Below are positions 10,549 to 18,940 of a DNA stretch of 35,373 bases, piece after piece. Source of the stretch: an uncultured Sulfurovum sp. (lineage in GTDB: Bacteria; Campylobacterota; Campylobacteria; Campylobacterales; Sulfurovaceae). The position numbers were made by a program, and so were the translations under genes. Each line of letters starts with the position of its first letter. Position 1 is the first letter of the stretch. The DNA lies in assembly GCA_902727915.1 (NCBI GenBank), contig CACVAU010000033.1, forward strand, positions 1-35,373, read 5' to 3'. The notes beneath the pieces were generated by a model that made no database searches, had not been told where the DNA came from, and worked only from the letters and a program-made list of their open reading frames with translations.

Positions 10549-11783
10549 TTTTTACCTTTATATTTTGTTTTTAGTTTTTCTTTTAAAATAATTTTACCTG
10601 ATTCTACACCTGGTTGATTATAAGTATTGACATCAATTAATTCGCCCACTAAAGACGTTAAGAGTTCATAATAATAAATAAGTTCACCAATGCTTTTTTC
10701 ATCTACAGATTTAATTAAAATTTCATCTAAGGGTATCTCTTTTTGTGCTTGTAGTGCTTCAATGACTGAATCACTTTGCATCGTAATTAAGTCATGAAAT
10801 GTAATGTCATTTAAAATATCCAAGGACTCTAAATGAGGGAGCGTTATGTTAGGTACAGTTAACTCATTCTGAAAGTCTTCTATTTTAATAAAGGTAACAG
10901 ATTTATCACGTGTCCCCTCCACAATAAGTTGTAAAAAAGAGTGTTGATCTTTAGGACCAATAAGTCCAATAGGCGTTACCCCAACATGAAAAGCTGAATG
11001 TCGTTGCTTTTTACCTAAGCTCTCCCCCCAAAGTTGCACATACCACTCAGCAAAAGAACGTAAAGTTTCAGAATAAGCAAAAAGACAATTAATATTATAA
11101 GTTGTATGATATTTAGAATAATAAATTGCCTTATTTAAAAGTGATTCTTTTAAATACCCATCATTAAAAAAACTCTCTTTTACAGCACTTGCTCCTTTTA
11201 ATAGCTCTTGAATATTCACCCCACATAAAGCTAAAGGAAGTAAACCCACTACAGAGAGTACAGAAAAACGTCCTCCTAAATTTTGAGGTAAATAAAACCT
11301 TTTAGAACCTAACTCATTTGCACAATGGTCTAAGGCAGAATCTTTATCAGTAATAAACGTATAAAATGAAGCATCTTCCTCTTGAGCATAGAGATATTTA
11401 AAAATAGAAAGTGTTTCAACCGTCGTCCCTGATTTAGATATAATTAAAAAATGTGATTTCTTAATTTCTATTTTTGATAAGATATCCATAATATTTAAAG
11501 GGTCTGTACTTTCAAAAAAGAAGAGTTTACGTGTGGGTACTTTCACTGGCTTTAAAAATTCATAAATTGCCCTTGCACCTAATGAACTCCCCCCAATACC
11601 TAAAACCACAATATTTTCTATTGATGCATCAAGCGTATTATTATACGCTAAAATATTGTCAATATTTTCTTCTGGAAGATTATAATAACCAATCGAGGCA
11701 CGTTCTTCTTCAATGGCCCTAAAAAGTTTTTTCTTTTCATCTGCTTGTCGTTGACAAACATCAAAATAAATTTTGTTTTTCAT
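10545..11783 (-). CDS. pgi: Glucose-6-phosphate isomerase
   Basis: Pgi interconverts glucose-6-phosphate and fructose-6-phosphate in the cytoplasm. The 412-residue protein is much shorter than the ~550-residue E. coli form; this compact version is usual in Campylobacterota. Family landmarks are VVLGIGGSSLGARAIYEFL (residues ~60-78), ISKSGTTVETLSIF for the sugar-phosphate loop, LGGRFSVLSVVGLLPLAL and the C-terminal NQPGVESGK, which supplies the catalytic Lys. It starts 9 bases after the mutase stop and overlaps galU by 4 bases. In these bacteria it probably feeds gluconeogenic carbon into sugar nucleotides. Confidence 0.95.
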   Translation of the reverse strand: MKNKIYFDVCQRQADEKKKLFRAIEEERASIGYYNLPEENIDNILAYNNTLDASIENIVVLGIGGSSLGARAIYEFLKPVKVPTRKLFFFESTDPLNIMDILSKIEIKKSHFLIISKSGTTVETLSIFKYLYAQEEDASFYTFITDKDSALDHCANELGSKRFYLPQNLGGRFSVLSVVGLLPLALCGVNIQELLKGASAVKESFFNDGYLKESLLNKAIYYSKYHTTYNINCLFAYSETLRSFAEWYVQLWGESLGKKQRHSAFHVGVTPIGLIGPKDQHSFLQLIVEGTRDKSVTFIKIEDFQNELTVPNITLPHLESLDILNDITFHDLITMQSDSVIEALQAQKEIPLDEILIKSVDEKSIGELIYYYELLTSLVGELIDVNTYNQPGVESGKIILKEKLKTKYKGKK

Positions 11784-11792
11784 GCTACAAAC

Positions 11793-13172
11793 CTATAATG
11801 ATTTTTGTGCTAATTCAATTAACAAATTGACTTCTTTTTCATATAACTTTGCTAATGTTTCATCTATAGATTCAAATCGTGTTACTAAGACAGGTGTTGT
11901 ATTACTAGCTCGAACCAAACCCCAACCATTTTCAAAATTAATTCTGACCCCATCAACATCAATAATATCAATAATTTTAGGAAATGAACTTGGAGGATTA
12001 ATCAATAAACTTTTAACCTTATCAATAATTAAAAATTTTTCCTCTTCACTGGTCTTAACTTTAAGCTCCTCAGTAGAATAAACCAAAGGTAAAGCATCTA
12101 GCTCTTTATCTAAGTCTATCCCATCTTGTAGAAGTTCTAACATACGTAATGTGGCATAAATTGCATCATCATATCCAAAATAACGGTGTTTAAAAAAGAT
12201 ATGTCCACTGACTTCACAGGCTAAATCAGCATTGGTCTCTTTCATTTTTACTTTTAAATTAGAGTGTCCTGTTTTATACATGATTGCCTTTGCACCACGA
12301 CGCTCTAATTCATCATACATCACTTGTGAACATTTTACCTCACCAATAACCGTAGGTTTATCCATTTTCATCGCATATAAAAGTGCCATCTGATCACCTT
12401 TAATATTATACTTATGCGTAAGCACAGCAATTCTATCTGCATCACCATCATAAGCAAAAGCAATGTCTCCATTTTTTGCTAAAAGTGCTTTTATATCTAC
12501 TAAATTTTCTTCTACAGAAGGATCAGGGTGATGATTTGGAAAGGTTCCATCTGGTTTCATATAGAGACCTTCATAGTTAAGCTCTAAAGCATCAAAAATA
12601 TCACTTATAACTGTATCAGCAACACCATTACCACCATCAAGTACTATTTTTTTATCTAAACCTTTTAAGTGTAAAAAGTTTTCAACCATATAGTCAATAT
12701 ATTGTTGTTTTGTATCTATCTCTATTTTACTTGTATCATCAGGAATCTCCATCTCAGCATTAGCAATAATTTCATCACCTAAAGCATAAATATCTTCACC
12801 AAAAAAAGGAGCTTTATTTAAAGTCATTTTAAACCCATTATACTCAGAAGGATTATGGGAGCCAGTAATCATAACAGAAGCCACAACTTGTTCTTCTACA
12901 TTCAATGGGTTGACATAATTTGAAAAATAATTCACAGGTGTCGCAACCATTCCCATGTCTAAGACTCTACAACCAGCAAAGTTCAACCCTGAAGCCAAAT
13001 AATCACGTAAAATAGGTGAATGTGTACGTGCATCATATCCAATGGAAACCACCCCACCTAAGGCTTTAATTTTCTTTCCTAAAAAATAACCAATGAGTTT
13101 AACACTTTTTTCATTAAGCTCTTTTTCAAAAATTCCTCTTATGTCATACTCTCTAAATATTGTTTTTACCAT
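11793..13172 (-). CDS. Phosphomannomutase/phosphoglucomutase (AlgC/ManB type)
   Basis: A 459-residue alpha-D-phosphohexomutase that moves phosphate between C6 and C1 of mannose or glucose. The N-terminus has IFREYDIRGIFEKEL. The phosphoserine loop reads ITGSHNPSEYNGFKM (Ser near residue 110), the form seen in AlgC-type bifunctional enzymes rather than GlmM. The metal-binding loop AYDGDADRIAVL is intact (~residues 239-250), as is the sugar-specificity loop CEVSGHIFFKHRYFGYDDA. Glucose-1-phosphate made here would serve GalU two genes downstream. It leads the operon: a TATAAT box and an AGGTGAG ribosome binding site precede the ATG. The balance between glucose and mannose activity cannot be read from sequence. 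Confidence 0.92.
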   Translation of the reverse strand: MVKTIFREYDIRGIFEKELNEKSVKLIGYFLGKKIKALGGVVSIGYDARTHSPILRDYLASGLNFAGCRVLDMGMVATPVNYFSNYVNPLNVEEQVVASVMITGSHNPSEYNGFKMTLNKAPFFGEDIYALGDEIIANAEMEIPDDTSKIEIDTKQQYIDYMVENFLHLKGLDKKIVLDGGNGVADTVISDIFDALELNYEGLYMKPDGTFPNHHPDPSVEENLVDIKALLAKNGDIAFAYDGDADRIAVLTHKYNIKGDQMALLYAMKMDKPTVIGEVKCSQVMYDELERRGAKAIMYKTGHSNLKVKMKETNADLACEVSGHIFFKHRYFGYDDAIYATLRMLELLQDGIDLDKELDALPLVYSTEELKVKTSEEEKFLIIDKVKSLLINPPSSFPKIIDIIDVDGVRINFENGWGLVRASNTTPVLVTRFESIDETLAKLYEKEVNLLIELAQKSL

Positions 13173-13204
13173 TTTCTCACCTATTTATATATTTTATTGT
13201 TAAC

Positions 13205-13210
13205 ATTATA
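13205..13210 (-). promoter_or_regulatory. Candidate -10 box for the mutase-pgi-galU operon
   Basis: A perfect TATAAT on the minus strand lies 32 bases before the mutase ATG at 13172, in the 86-base gap after gltX. No -35 is evident. It suggests that the sugar-phosphate operon can be transcribed separately from gltX. Confidence 0.45.
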
Positions 13211-13258
13211 CTTAAAATAAAATAATATTAAACATTAATAGGCTAATAAAAATAAACT

Positions 13259-14644
13259 TTATTTATTAATAAAAATAATGGCTCTTTCTATTCGACTAAT
13301 TACCTCATCTGTTCCTAAAATAGCCATAATTTCATCCAATCCTGAACCTGTCATTGAGCCTAGTAAGGATACCCTTAATGGTTGCCCAATTTTTCCAAAA
13401 CCAATCTCTTTCAACGCTACAATTTTTTCAATCACGGTATGATATTCTAGAGCTGTTTTTGCTCCACTTTCTTTCAAAAGCACCATAAAGTCAGCCAAAA
13501 TTTCAGCTGCTTCTCCTTTAAATGCTTTTTTTGCATTTTTCTCATTATATTCAACTGGTGCATTTAAAATAAGATTAATCTGTTCTGCCAACTCTACTAA
13601 AGTTTTTCCTCTCTCTTTCGTAGCATTTAAAATTAAATCTCTTTTTGCATGCATTCTTATATCCACACCAAATGCTACTAAAAGATCAGCCAATTCAGCA
13701 TGAGGCTTATTTTTAATATAATGAGCATTCAGCCACAGTAATTTGTCAAGATTGTAATTCGATGAACTCTTATTAATATCTTTAGGGTCAAAAAGATTTA
13801 TCATCTCATCAATCGAAAATATCTCTTGATCACCATGACTCCATCCTAAACGTACTAAAAAATTTAAAAGTGCTTCAGGTAAATAACCTAAAGTTTTATA
13901 TTCCATTACATCTGTCGCACCATCACGTTTTGAAAGTTTCTTACCTTGCTCATTATTTATCATTGCAACATGGTTAAAACTTGGCAGTTCAAACCCCAAT
14001 GCATTATAAACTACAATTTGCTTGGGCGTATTATACAAGTGATCATCGCCCCTAATTATTTCGGTTAAACCCATAAGTGCATCATCAATGGCTACCACAA
14101 AGTTATAAGTTGGAACACCTCCTGCTCTGGCAATTACAAAATCATCCACTTCCGTTGCTGCTATGTTAATTTCACCCTTAACACCATCAACAAAAGTAAT
14201 CATTCCCTCAGTTGGTGCTTTAATACGAATAACAGGTTCAATACCTTCTGGAGCTGTACCTCTAAAGTCTCTATAACGCCCATCATAACGTGTTCGTTCA
14301 CCTTTAGCCATCTGCTGTTCACGAAGTTCTGCTAACTCTTCCTTTGACATATAACACTTATACGCTTTACCTTCTTCTAGTAATTGTTCTACATATTCTG
14401 CATATAAATCAAAACGTTCTGACTGAAAAATTGCTTCACCATCATACCCCATACCTACCCAATCAAATGCCTTTAAAATAGCCGTTACAGCTTCTTGGGA
14501 ATTACGTGCTAAATCGGTATCTTCAATACGTAACAAAAATTGACCTTCATTTTTTTTGGCCCATAGCCATGAGAAAAGAGAGGTTCTAAGCCCTCCAATA
14601 TGTAAATAACCTGTAGGAGATGGTGCAAAACGTGTTGTTATCAT
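13259..14644 (-). CDS. gltX: Glutamate-tRNA ligase (GluRS1 type)
   Basis: A class I aminoacyl-tRNA synthetase that charges tRNA with glutamate; 461 residues. The HIGH motif appears as HIGG at residues 15-18 in RFAPSPTGYLHIGGLRT, and the KMSKS motif as KKLSKRDGA near residue 240. RIEDTDLARNS and the IIRGDDHLYNTPKQI block are typical. The whole sequence closely resembles GltX1 of Helicobacter and Campylobacter, which is part of the taxonomic argument. These bacteria often have a second GltX that acts on tRNA-Gln with the amidotransferase GatCAB; none is in this window. It has its own extended -10 promoter and a weak GAAGG ribosome binding site. Confidence 0.96.
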   Translation of the reverse strand: MITTRFAPSPTGYLHIGGLRTSLFSWLWAKKNEGQFLLRIEDTDLARNSQEAVTAILKAFDWVGMGYDGEAIFQSERFDLYAEYVEQLLEEGKAYKCYMSKEELAELREQQMAKGERTRYDGRYRDFRGTAPEGIEPVIRIKAPTEGMITFVDGVKGEINIAATEVDDFVIARAGGVPTYNFVVAIDDALMGLTEIIRGDDHLYNTPKQIVVYNALGFELPSFNHVAMINNEQGKKLSKRDGATDVMEYKTLGYLPEALLNFLVRLGWSHGDQEIFSIDEMINLFDPKDINKSSSNYNLDKLLWLNAHYIKNKPHAELADLLVAFGVDIRMHAKRDLILNATKERGKTLVELAEQINLILNAPVEYNEKNAKKAFKGEAAEILADFMVLLKESGAKTALEYHTVIEKIVALKEIGFGKIGQPLRVSLLGSMTGSGLDEIMAILGTDEVISRIERAIIFINK

Positions 14645-14679
14645 AATTAAAATAAACCTTCAGCAATAAAATAGATAAA

Positions 14680-14688
14680 ATTATAGCA
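14680..14688 (-). promoter_or_regulatory. Extended -10 promoter for gltX
   Basis: TGCTATAAT on the minus strand matches TGnTATAAT and lies 35 bases before the gltX ATG. The 228-base gap between gltX and the export gene holds this promoter, a divergent one at 14834-14839 and otherwise only AT-rich sequence in which I see no further gene. Confidence 0.55.
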
Positions 14689-14833
14689 AAGTATCAAAAA
14701 TGACTGGCTTACTTTAAAAATAAGTCTTTTTAAAATAAAAATAAATTTTTAAAAATATTTTAAAACACAATAACAGCCTAAATCTATTTAAATAAAGTCT
14801 CTTTAGCACCCATTTAAAACAAATAGTGTAAAA

Positions 14834-14839
14834 TATAAT
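14834..14839 (+). promoter_or_regulatory. Candidate -10 box for the polysaccharide export genes
   Basis: TATAAT lies 33 bases before the TTG start of the export lipoprotein gene, with an overlapping TAAAAT five bases earlier. It would drive the plus-strand trio (export lipoprotein, co-polymerase, nucleotidyltransferase). Confidence 0.45.
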
Positions 14840-14872
14840 TCCATTCATATAGAAGAATCAAAGGGAGCAAAC

Positions 14873-15616
14873 TTGCTTAAGTTATTATCCATATTACTTA
14901 TACTCTATATTCAAGGGTGTGGCTTTAAGAAAGATTATGTCTTATTTAATCAAAGTGAAACACTCAAACAAACTTCCACTTCAATCATTCATAAAAATGT
15001 AAAATTTGAATATAAAATCATGCCCCATGACCGTATATCTTTAATTGTCTATCAACATCCCGATCTTAGTACAACAACTCCTTCAATGGCTACACAAGAC
15101 AAAGGTATCCTAGTTGACAGTGAAGGGGTTGTCTCCCTAGCCCTACTTGAAGATGTCAACATCTCAGGACTAACGCAAAAAGGAGCTGCCAAAAAAATTG
15201 AACAAGGTTATGATGAATATCTTAATTACGCCAAAGTACGCATTGAGGTACTTAATAAACGTGCCTATGTTATTGGTGAGGTAAAAAAACCTGGAGAGTT
15301 TCCTTTAAAAAATGAACAATTAACACTTTTACAAGCCATTGCACAAGCTGGAGATTTCACTGAAACAGCGAATCGTCAACAAGTTATGATTATACGTTCA
15401 GCACAAAATGGTGCCAAAACCATCATCATAGATTTAACCGATGTCAACTCAATTACCCATGCAACTTTAATGATAAAACCAAATGATATAGTCTATGTAA
15501 CACCCAGTAGTATGAAAGCAATTAACACCAATATATCCTCTATTTCACCAATATTTGGTTTAATTTCTAATATATTAGCACCATTTGTTTCGTATACTTA
15601 TTTAAAAAATAATTAA
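14873..15616 (+). CDS. Outer membrane polysaccharide export (OPX/Wza-like) lipoprotein
   Basis: An OPX-family protein of 247 residues. It starts at a TTG codon five bases after an AAGGGAG ribosome binding site. The N-terminus LLILYIQGC looks like a lipoprotein signal with Cys at residue 16, although the Q at -2 is not the standard lipobox. A Poly_export domain follows (~residues 48-125, with YKIMPHDRISLIVYQHPDL), then an SLBB domain (~residues 130-185, RAYVIGEVKKPGEFPL). A last stretch (~215-243) is hydrophobic. It is shorter than E. coli Wza (379), with only one clear SLBB domain, and I see no obvious amphipathic C-terminal helix like the one that forms Wza's outer-membrane pore. It pairs with the co-polymerase 10 bases downstream to export polysaccharide. 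Confidence 0.9.
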   Translation: MLKLLSILLILYIQGCGFKKDYVLFNQSETLKQTSTSIIHKNVKFEYKIMPHDRISLIVYQHPDLSTTTPSMATQDKGILVDSEGVVSLALLEDVNISGLTQKGAAKKIEQGYDEYLNYAKVRIEVLNKRAYVIGEVKKPGEFPLKNEQLTLLQAIAQAGDFTETANRQQVMIIRSAQNGAKTIIIDLTDVNSITHATLMIKPNDIVYVTPSSMKAINTNISSISPIFGLISNILAPFVSYTYLKNN

Positions 15617-15626
15617 AAGGTTCTTA

Positions 15627-17189
15627 ATGAGTAACCCAACTCTTCAGAAAAATGAAATCAAGTTGAGAGAGCTATTTAGCATTATTTGGAACTATAAATG
15701 GTCTATTATTTTCTTTAGTTTTTTAATTACCTCTGCTGTAGCTATCAAAGTTTATTTAATGCCTAAATATTATAAATCAACAGTCACCATAGAAGTCAAA
15801 CCAGACGATAATAAAGTTGGAGGATTTTCCATGGGAGGTGCTGCCTCCTTACTCTTAGGTGGAGGAAGTACGGGTACAACCAACTTAGAAAAAGACATTA
15901 CACTGCTTAAAACCTATAGAACCAATGAAAAAGTACTCAATAAAGTAGAGGGCTATATGATACGTTATTATGTAATGGATCAAGACCATAAAGAACTTGA
16001 AATAGACAATAAGCTCTCAATTAAAGTAACAGATGTCAATATTAAAAACTTTAAACAATATGGAATGCGTCTTATAGTAGAACCTATCAACAATACAGAG
16101 TATAAACTATTAAAACCTGGTAGGTTTTCAAATGATTCTCTTGGTAACTACCACTATAGTGAAATGGTTCATCATGATGACTTTTCACTCATGATACATA
16201 AAGAACAAGATTTCAATTCCACTTATACCATTCAACTTTCTGGAGAGAAACGTTATGTTTTTGAAAAAATAATTCAAAAAAACTTAACGATACAAGCTGA
16301 TAAAAAATCCCCGTTTATTACCCTCTCCTATTTGGATACCATACCTCATAGAGGTGAAAAATATTTAGAAAACCTTATAAGCATCTATACGAAACAAAGT
16401 ATTAGTGATATAAAAAAAGATACTTCCATTACCATAAACTCCTATGACAAACAATTACAAAAAGTAGCAGACCGTGTAAACGCTAGTGCTAAAAGTCTTG
16501 AAAAATTTAAAACTGACAATAACATTGTGGCCCCTAAATTACAAGTAGCAACACTTGTTCAAGAACTTTCAGAAGTAGAAATTGAGATAGCCAAAAGTAA
16601 TTATAAAAAAGAACTACTTAACAACCTTATCAAGTTTACACAAAATAATGAAAATATTGATGCCATAGCACCTTCACTTATTGAGCTACAAGATGAGCCA
16701 ACCATATCCCTCATTAAGCTTATTCAAACACAACAACTTTCTCTTGCGAACTTACTTATAAGATATAAACCAAACCATCCTAATATTATTAGGGCAGACC
16801 AAACAATATATAATTTAAAAGAGAAAGTACTGGCAAATTTAAAAAACCTTAAAATAACACTGGCTAATAAAAACATATCCCTGAAGAATATGAGAAATGC
16901 TTATCAAGAAAAATTAAAATCTTCACCAAAACAAGAACAAGAACTCATCAACTTTTCAAGAGATTACAGGGTCAATGAAAAGATGTACCTTTATCTTATG
17001 CAAGAGCGTTCTTCAGCACAACTAAGTCATGACAAAACACTTTCACGCTTTAAAGTTATTGAAAATATTTATACTTCAAAACAAGCCGTCAAACCTAAAA
17101 AAATGCTTATTGTCATTGTTACTTTCTTTAGTGCTATAATTTTTATGACATTTATTGCTTTTTTTAGAAAATTTATCAAAAAGGACTGA
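15627..17189 (+). CDS. Wzz/Wzc-like polysaccharide co-polymerase without kinase domain
   Basis: A 520-residue inner-membrane co-polymerase that sets chain length and links polymerisation to export. The first transmembrane segment is at ~residues 23-43 (WSIIFFSFLITSAVAIKVYL), followed by the Wzz-domain pattern PKYYKSTVTIEVKP and LEKDITLLKTYRTNEKVL. A long periplasmic part with coiled-coil character (~270-420) leads to a GNVR-like segment (PKQEQELINFSRDYRVNEKMYLYLMQE). The second transmembrane segment ends at ~residue 513 and is followed by only a few charged residues. No C-terminal tyrosine kinase is present in this gene or the next, so if phosphorylation occurs the kinase must be encoded elsewhere. 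Ribosome binding site: AAAGG before the ATG. Confidence 0.9.
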   Translation: MSNPTLQKNEIKLRELFSIIWNYKWSIIFFSFLITSAVAIKVYLMPKYYKSTVTIEVKPDDNKVGGFSMGGAASLLLGGGSTGTTNLEKDITLLKTYRTNEKVLNKVEGYMIRYYVMDQDHKELEIDNKLSIKVTDVNIKNFKQYGMRLIVEPINNTEYKLLKPGRFSNDSLGNYHYSEMVHHDDFSLMIHKEQDFNSTYTIQLSGEKRYVFEKIIQKNLTIQADKKSPFITLSYLDTIPHRGEKYLENLISIYTKQSISDIKKDTSITINSYDKQLQKVADRVNASAKSLEKFKTDNNIVAPKLQVATLVQELSEVEIEIAKSNYKKELLNNLIKFTQNNENIDAIAPSLIELQDEPTISLIKLIQTQQLSLANLLIRYKPNHPNIIRADQTIYNLKEKVLANLKNLKITLANKNISLKNMRNAYQEKLKSSPKQEQELINFSRDYRVNEKMYLYLMQERSSAQLSHDKTLSRFKVIENIYTSKQAVKPKKMLIVIVTFFSAIIFMTFIAFFRKFIKKD

Positions 17190-17190
17190 A

Positions 17191-18273
17191 ATGATTTCTA
17201 CCATAAATAAAAAATATCAAAATATTATAGATCTGGAAACAACAGTTATCAATGCATTAAAAGTTATGAATAATACCAGTATAAACCTCTTGGTTATTAT
17301 TAATGAACAAAAATTCATGGGTTTGGTTAGTATAGGAGATATTCGACGTGCGATACTAAATAACATTGACTTGAATACTACTTATGTCAAAGATATTCTA
17401 AGAAAAGATATTCTGGTCGCCAATACAAAAGATTCAATGGAAGAAATTAAGGAAATGATGCTTGAACAAAGAATTGTCTGTATGCCTGTTGTTGATAATA
17501 AAAATAATTTACAAGCCATTCACTATTGGGATGAAATTTTTTCTGAAAAGAAAGTATTAGAAAACATAGATGTCGATGTTGTGATTATGGCAGGAGGATT
17601 TGGCACTCGCTTAAAACCCATTACCAACATTATTCCTAAACCACTCATCCCTGTTGGAGAGAAACCCATTATTGAAATAATTATTGATAATTTCATGAAA
17701 CATAATGTCTCAAGTTTTTATATTTCGGTCAACTATAAAGCCAAAATGATTCAAGATTATTTACAAGAAAAAGAGTCACAAGCTTGTCAACTAACTTACT
17801 TTATTGAAGATCAACCATTAGGTACAATTGGTAGCTTATACTTAATAAAAAAACAACTGACTAAACCTGTTTTTGTCTCTAACTGTGACATAATTATTGA
17901 AGAAGACTATTATGATATCTACAAATATCACAGAGAAAATAACAATGACATTACCGTTGTCTCAGCAATTAAACATGTTGAAATTCCTTATGGGGTTATG
18001 GAAACGGAAAAAGGAGGTAACCTTATTAGCATGACAGAAAAACCAGAATATACATTTCAAATAAACACAGGTATGTATATTTTAGAACCTCACGTTATTC
18101 AAAATATTCCTGACAATGAATTTTATCATATTACAGAATTAATCGAAGAAACCAATAAAAAGGGAAAAGTTGGTGTCTTTCCAATTCCAGAAAAATCTTG
18201 GCATGATATTGGTCAATGGAAAGAATATACCAATACACTGGCAAAGTATTCTCAAACACCTATTAACTTATAA
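17191..18273 (+). CDS. CBS-domain sugar-phosphate nucleotidyltransferase (PtmE-like)
   Basis: A two-part protein of 360 residues. Residues ~1-115 form a CBS-domain pair (two repeats with INLLVIINEQKFMGLVSIGDIRRAI and RIVCMPVVDNKNNLQAI). The rest is an NTP_transferase domain beginning VVIMAGGFGTRLKPITNIIPKPLIPVGEKPI, with VSNCDIII for metal binding and EKPEY later. The same arrangement occurs in Campylobacter PtmE, which makes GDP-glucosamine for legionaminic acid; the substrate here is not shown. CBS pairs usually bind adenine nucleotides, so activity may respond to energy state. The frame is open from 17155, but ATG 17191, five bases after AAGGA and next to the previous stop, is the likely start. 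The 3' end overlaps the convergent transferase gene by 6 bases. Confidence 0.87.
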   Translation: MISTINKKYQNIIDLETTVINALKVMNNTSINLLVIINEQKFMGLVSIGDIRRAILNNIDLNTTYVKDILRKDILVANTKDSMEEIKEMMLEQRIVCMPVVDNKNNLQAIHYWDEIFSEKKVLENIDVDVVIMAGGFGTRLKPITNIIPKPLIPVGEKPIIEIIIDNFMKHNVSSFYISVNYKAKMIQDYLQEKESQACQLTYFIEDQPLGTIGSLYLIKKQLTKPVFVSNCDIIIEEDYYDIYKYHRENNNDITVVSAIKHVEIPYGVMETEKGGNLISMTEKPEYTFQINTGMYILEPHVIQNIPDNEFYHITELIEETNKKGKVGVFPIPEKSWHDIGQWKEYTNTLAKYSQTPINL

Positions 18274-18939
18274 ATATGGAGAAAGCTCTTTGGGTGGTGT
18301 AGGAAAGTTTTTAAAAACTTTTAAATAATCTATCTTGTTTCTAGGAACAAAAACAACATAGAGTGTCATAAATATTAACCTAAGGTATAAATATAAACTT
18401 TTATTCTCAACATACCAAGCTTCAATTTTCCCTTTATAAGGTGCAATATAGTCAACATAAAATTCTTTCTTATCTATAATTGATGCTCGTTCCATGATTT
18501 CATCTTCATTTCTAAAAAATATAGGTCCAATACCAGATAGGCCTGGTCTAACTTGAATAATAATTTTTTGTTCTTTAAGATTAAATGCATTAAAGCCTAT
18601 TATATCTTGAGGTCTAGGACCAATAAGACTCATATCTCCTTGTAAAATATTCATAAGTTGAGGTAACTCATTTAATTTACTCTTACGAAGAAATTTACCT
18701 ATAGGAAGAACTCTTGAATCATCTTTAAGCGTAATCGTTCCTGTACCCATATTTTCACTATTTTCTATCATAGTTGTAAACTTTAATACATCAAAAGCTA
18801 CGCCATTAACGCCTACTCTTTTCTGTCGATAAAAAACCTTATTACCTGTAGTCTTTAAAATTATGGAAATACATAACAATAAAGGAGATAATAAAATAAG
18901 TGCGAATGAGGATAATGTTATATCTAAAAATCTTTGCAT
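18268..18939 (-). CDS. Phosphoglycosyl transferase (monotopic, PglC/WbaP-domain type)
   Basis: The enzyme that starts repeat-unit assembly by moving a sugar-1-phosphate onto undecaprenyl phosphate at the inner membrane. It is 223 residues from the ATG at 18939 (GGAAAG upstream). An in-frame ATG at 18954 lies further inside the previous gene and has a poorer ribosome binding site. One membrane hairpin is at ~residues 4-30 (DITLSSFALILLSPLLL). Then come KVFYRQKRVGVNG, LKFTTM, a GTGTITLKDDSRVLP segment, SKLNELPQL and GDMSLIGPRP. The catalytic Asp-Glu pair of PglC is Asn-Glu here. The sugar is not certain; the upstream dehydratase suggests a 6-deoxy N-acetyl sugar. It is coupled to that gene by overlap or abutment. 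Confidence 0.9.
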   Translation of the reverse strand: MQRFLDITLSSFALILLSPLLLCISIILKTTGNKVFYRQKRVGVNGVAFDVLKFTTMIENSENMGTGTITLKDDSRVLPIGKFLRKSKLNELPQLMNILQGDMSLIGPRPQDIIGFNAFNLKEQKIIIQVRPGLSGIGPIFFRNEDEIMERASIIDKKEFYVDYIAPYKGKIEAWYVENKSLYLYLRLIFMTLYVVFVPRNKIDYLKVFKNFPTPPKELSPYL

Positions 18940-18940
18940 T

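Noticed and set aside
14740..14800. AT-rich stretch with short inverted segments near the gltX/export gene gap, considered as an insertion sequence end or attachment site
   Set aside because: No direct repeats, transposase remnant or tRNA is nearby; it looks like ordinary AT-rich promoter DNA.
15627..17189. Possible frameshifted Wzc with a lost kinase domain
   Set aside because: The gene ends cleanly after the second membrane segment and the next gene starts two bases later with a different complete protein; there is no kinase remnant in other frames.
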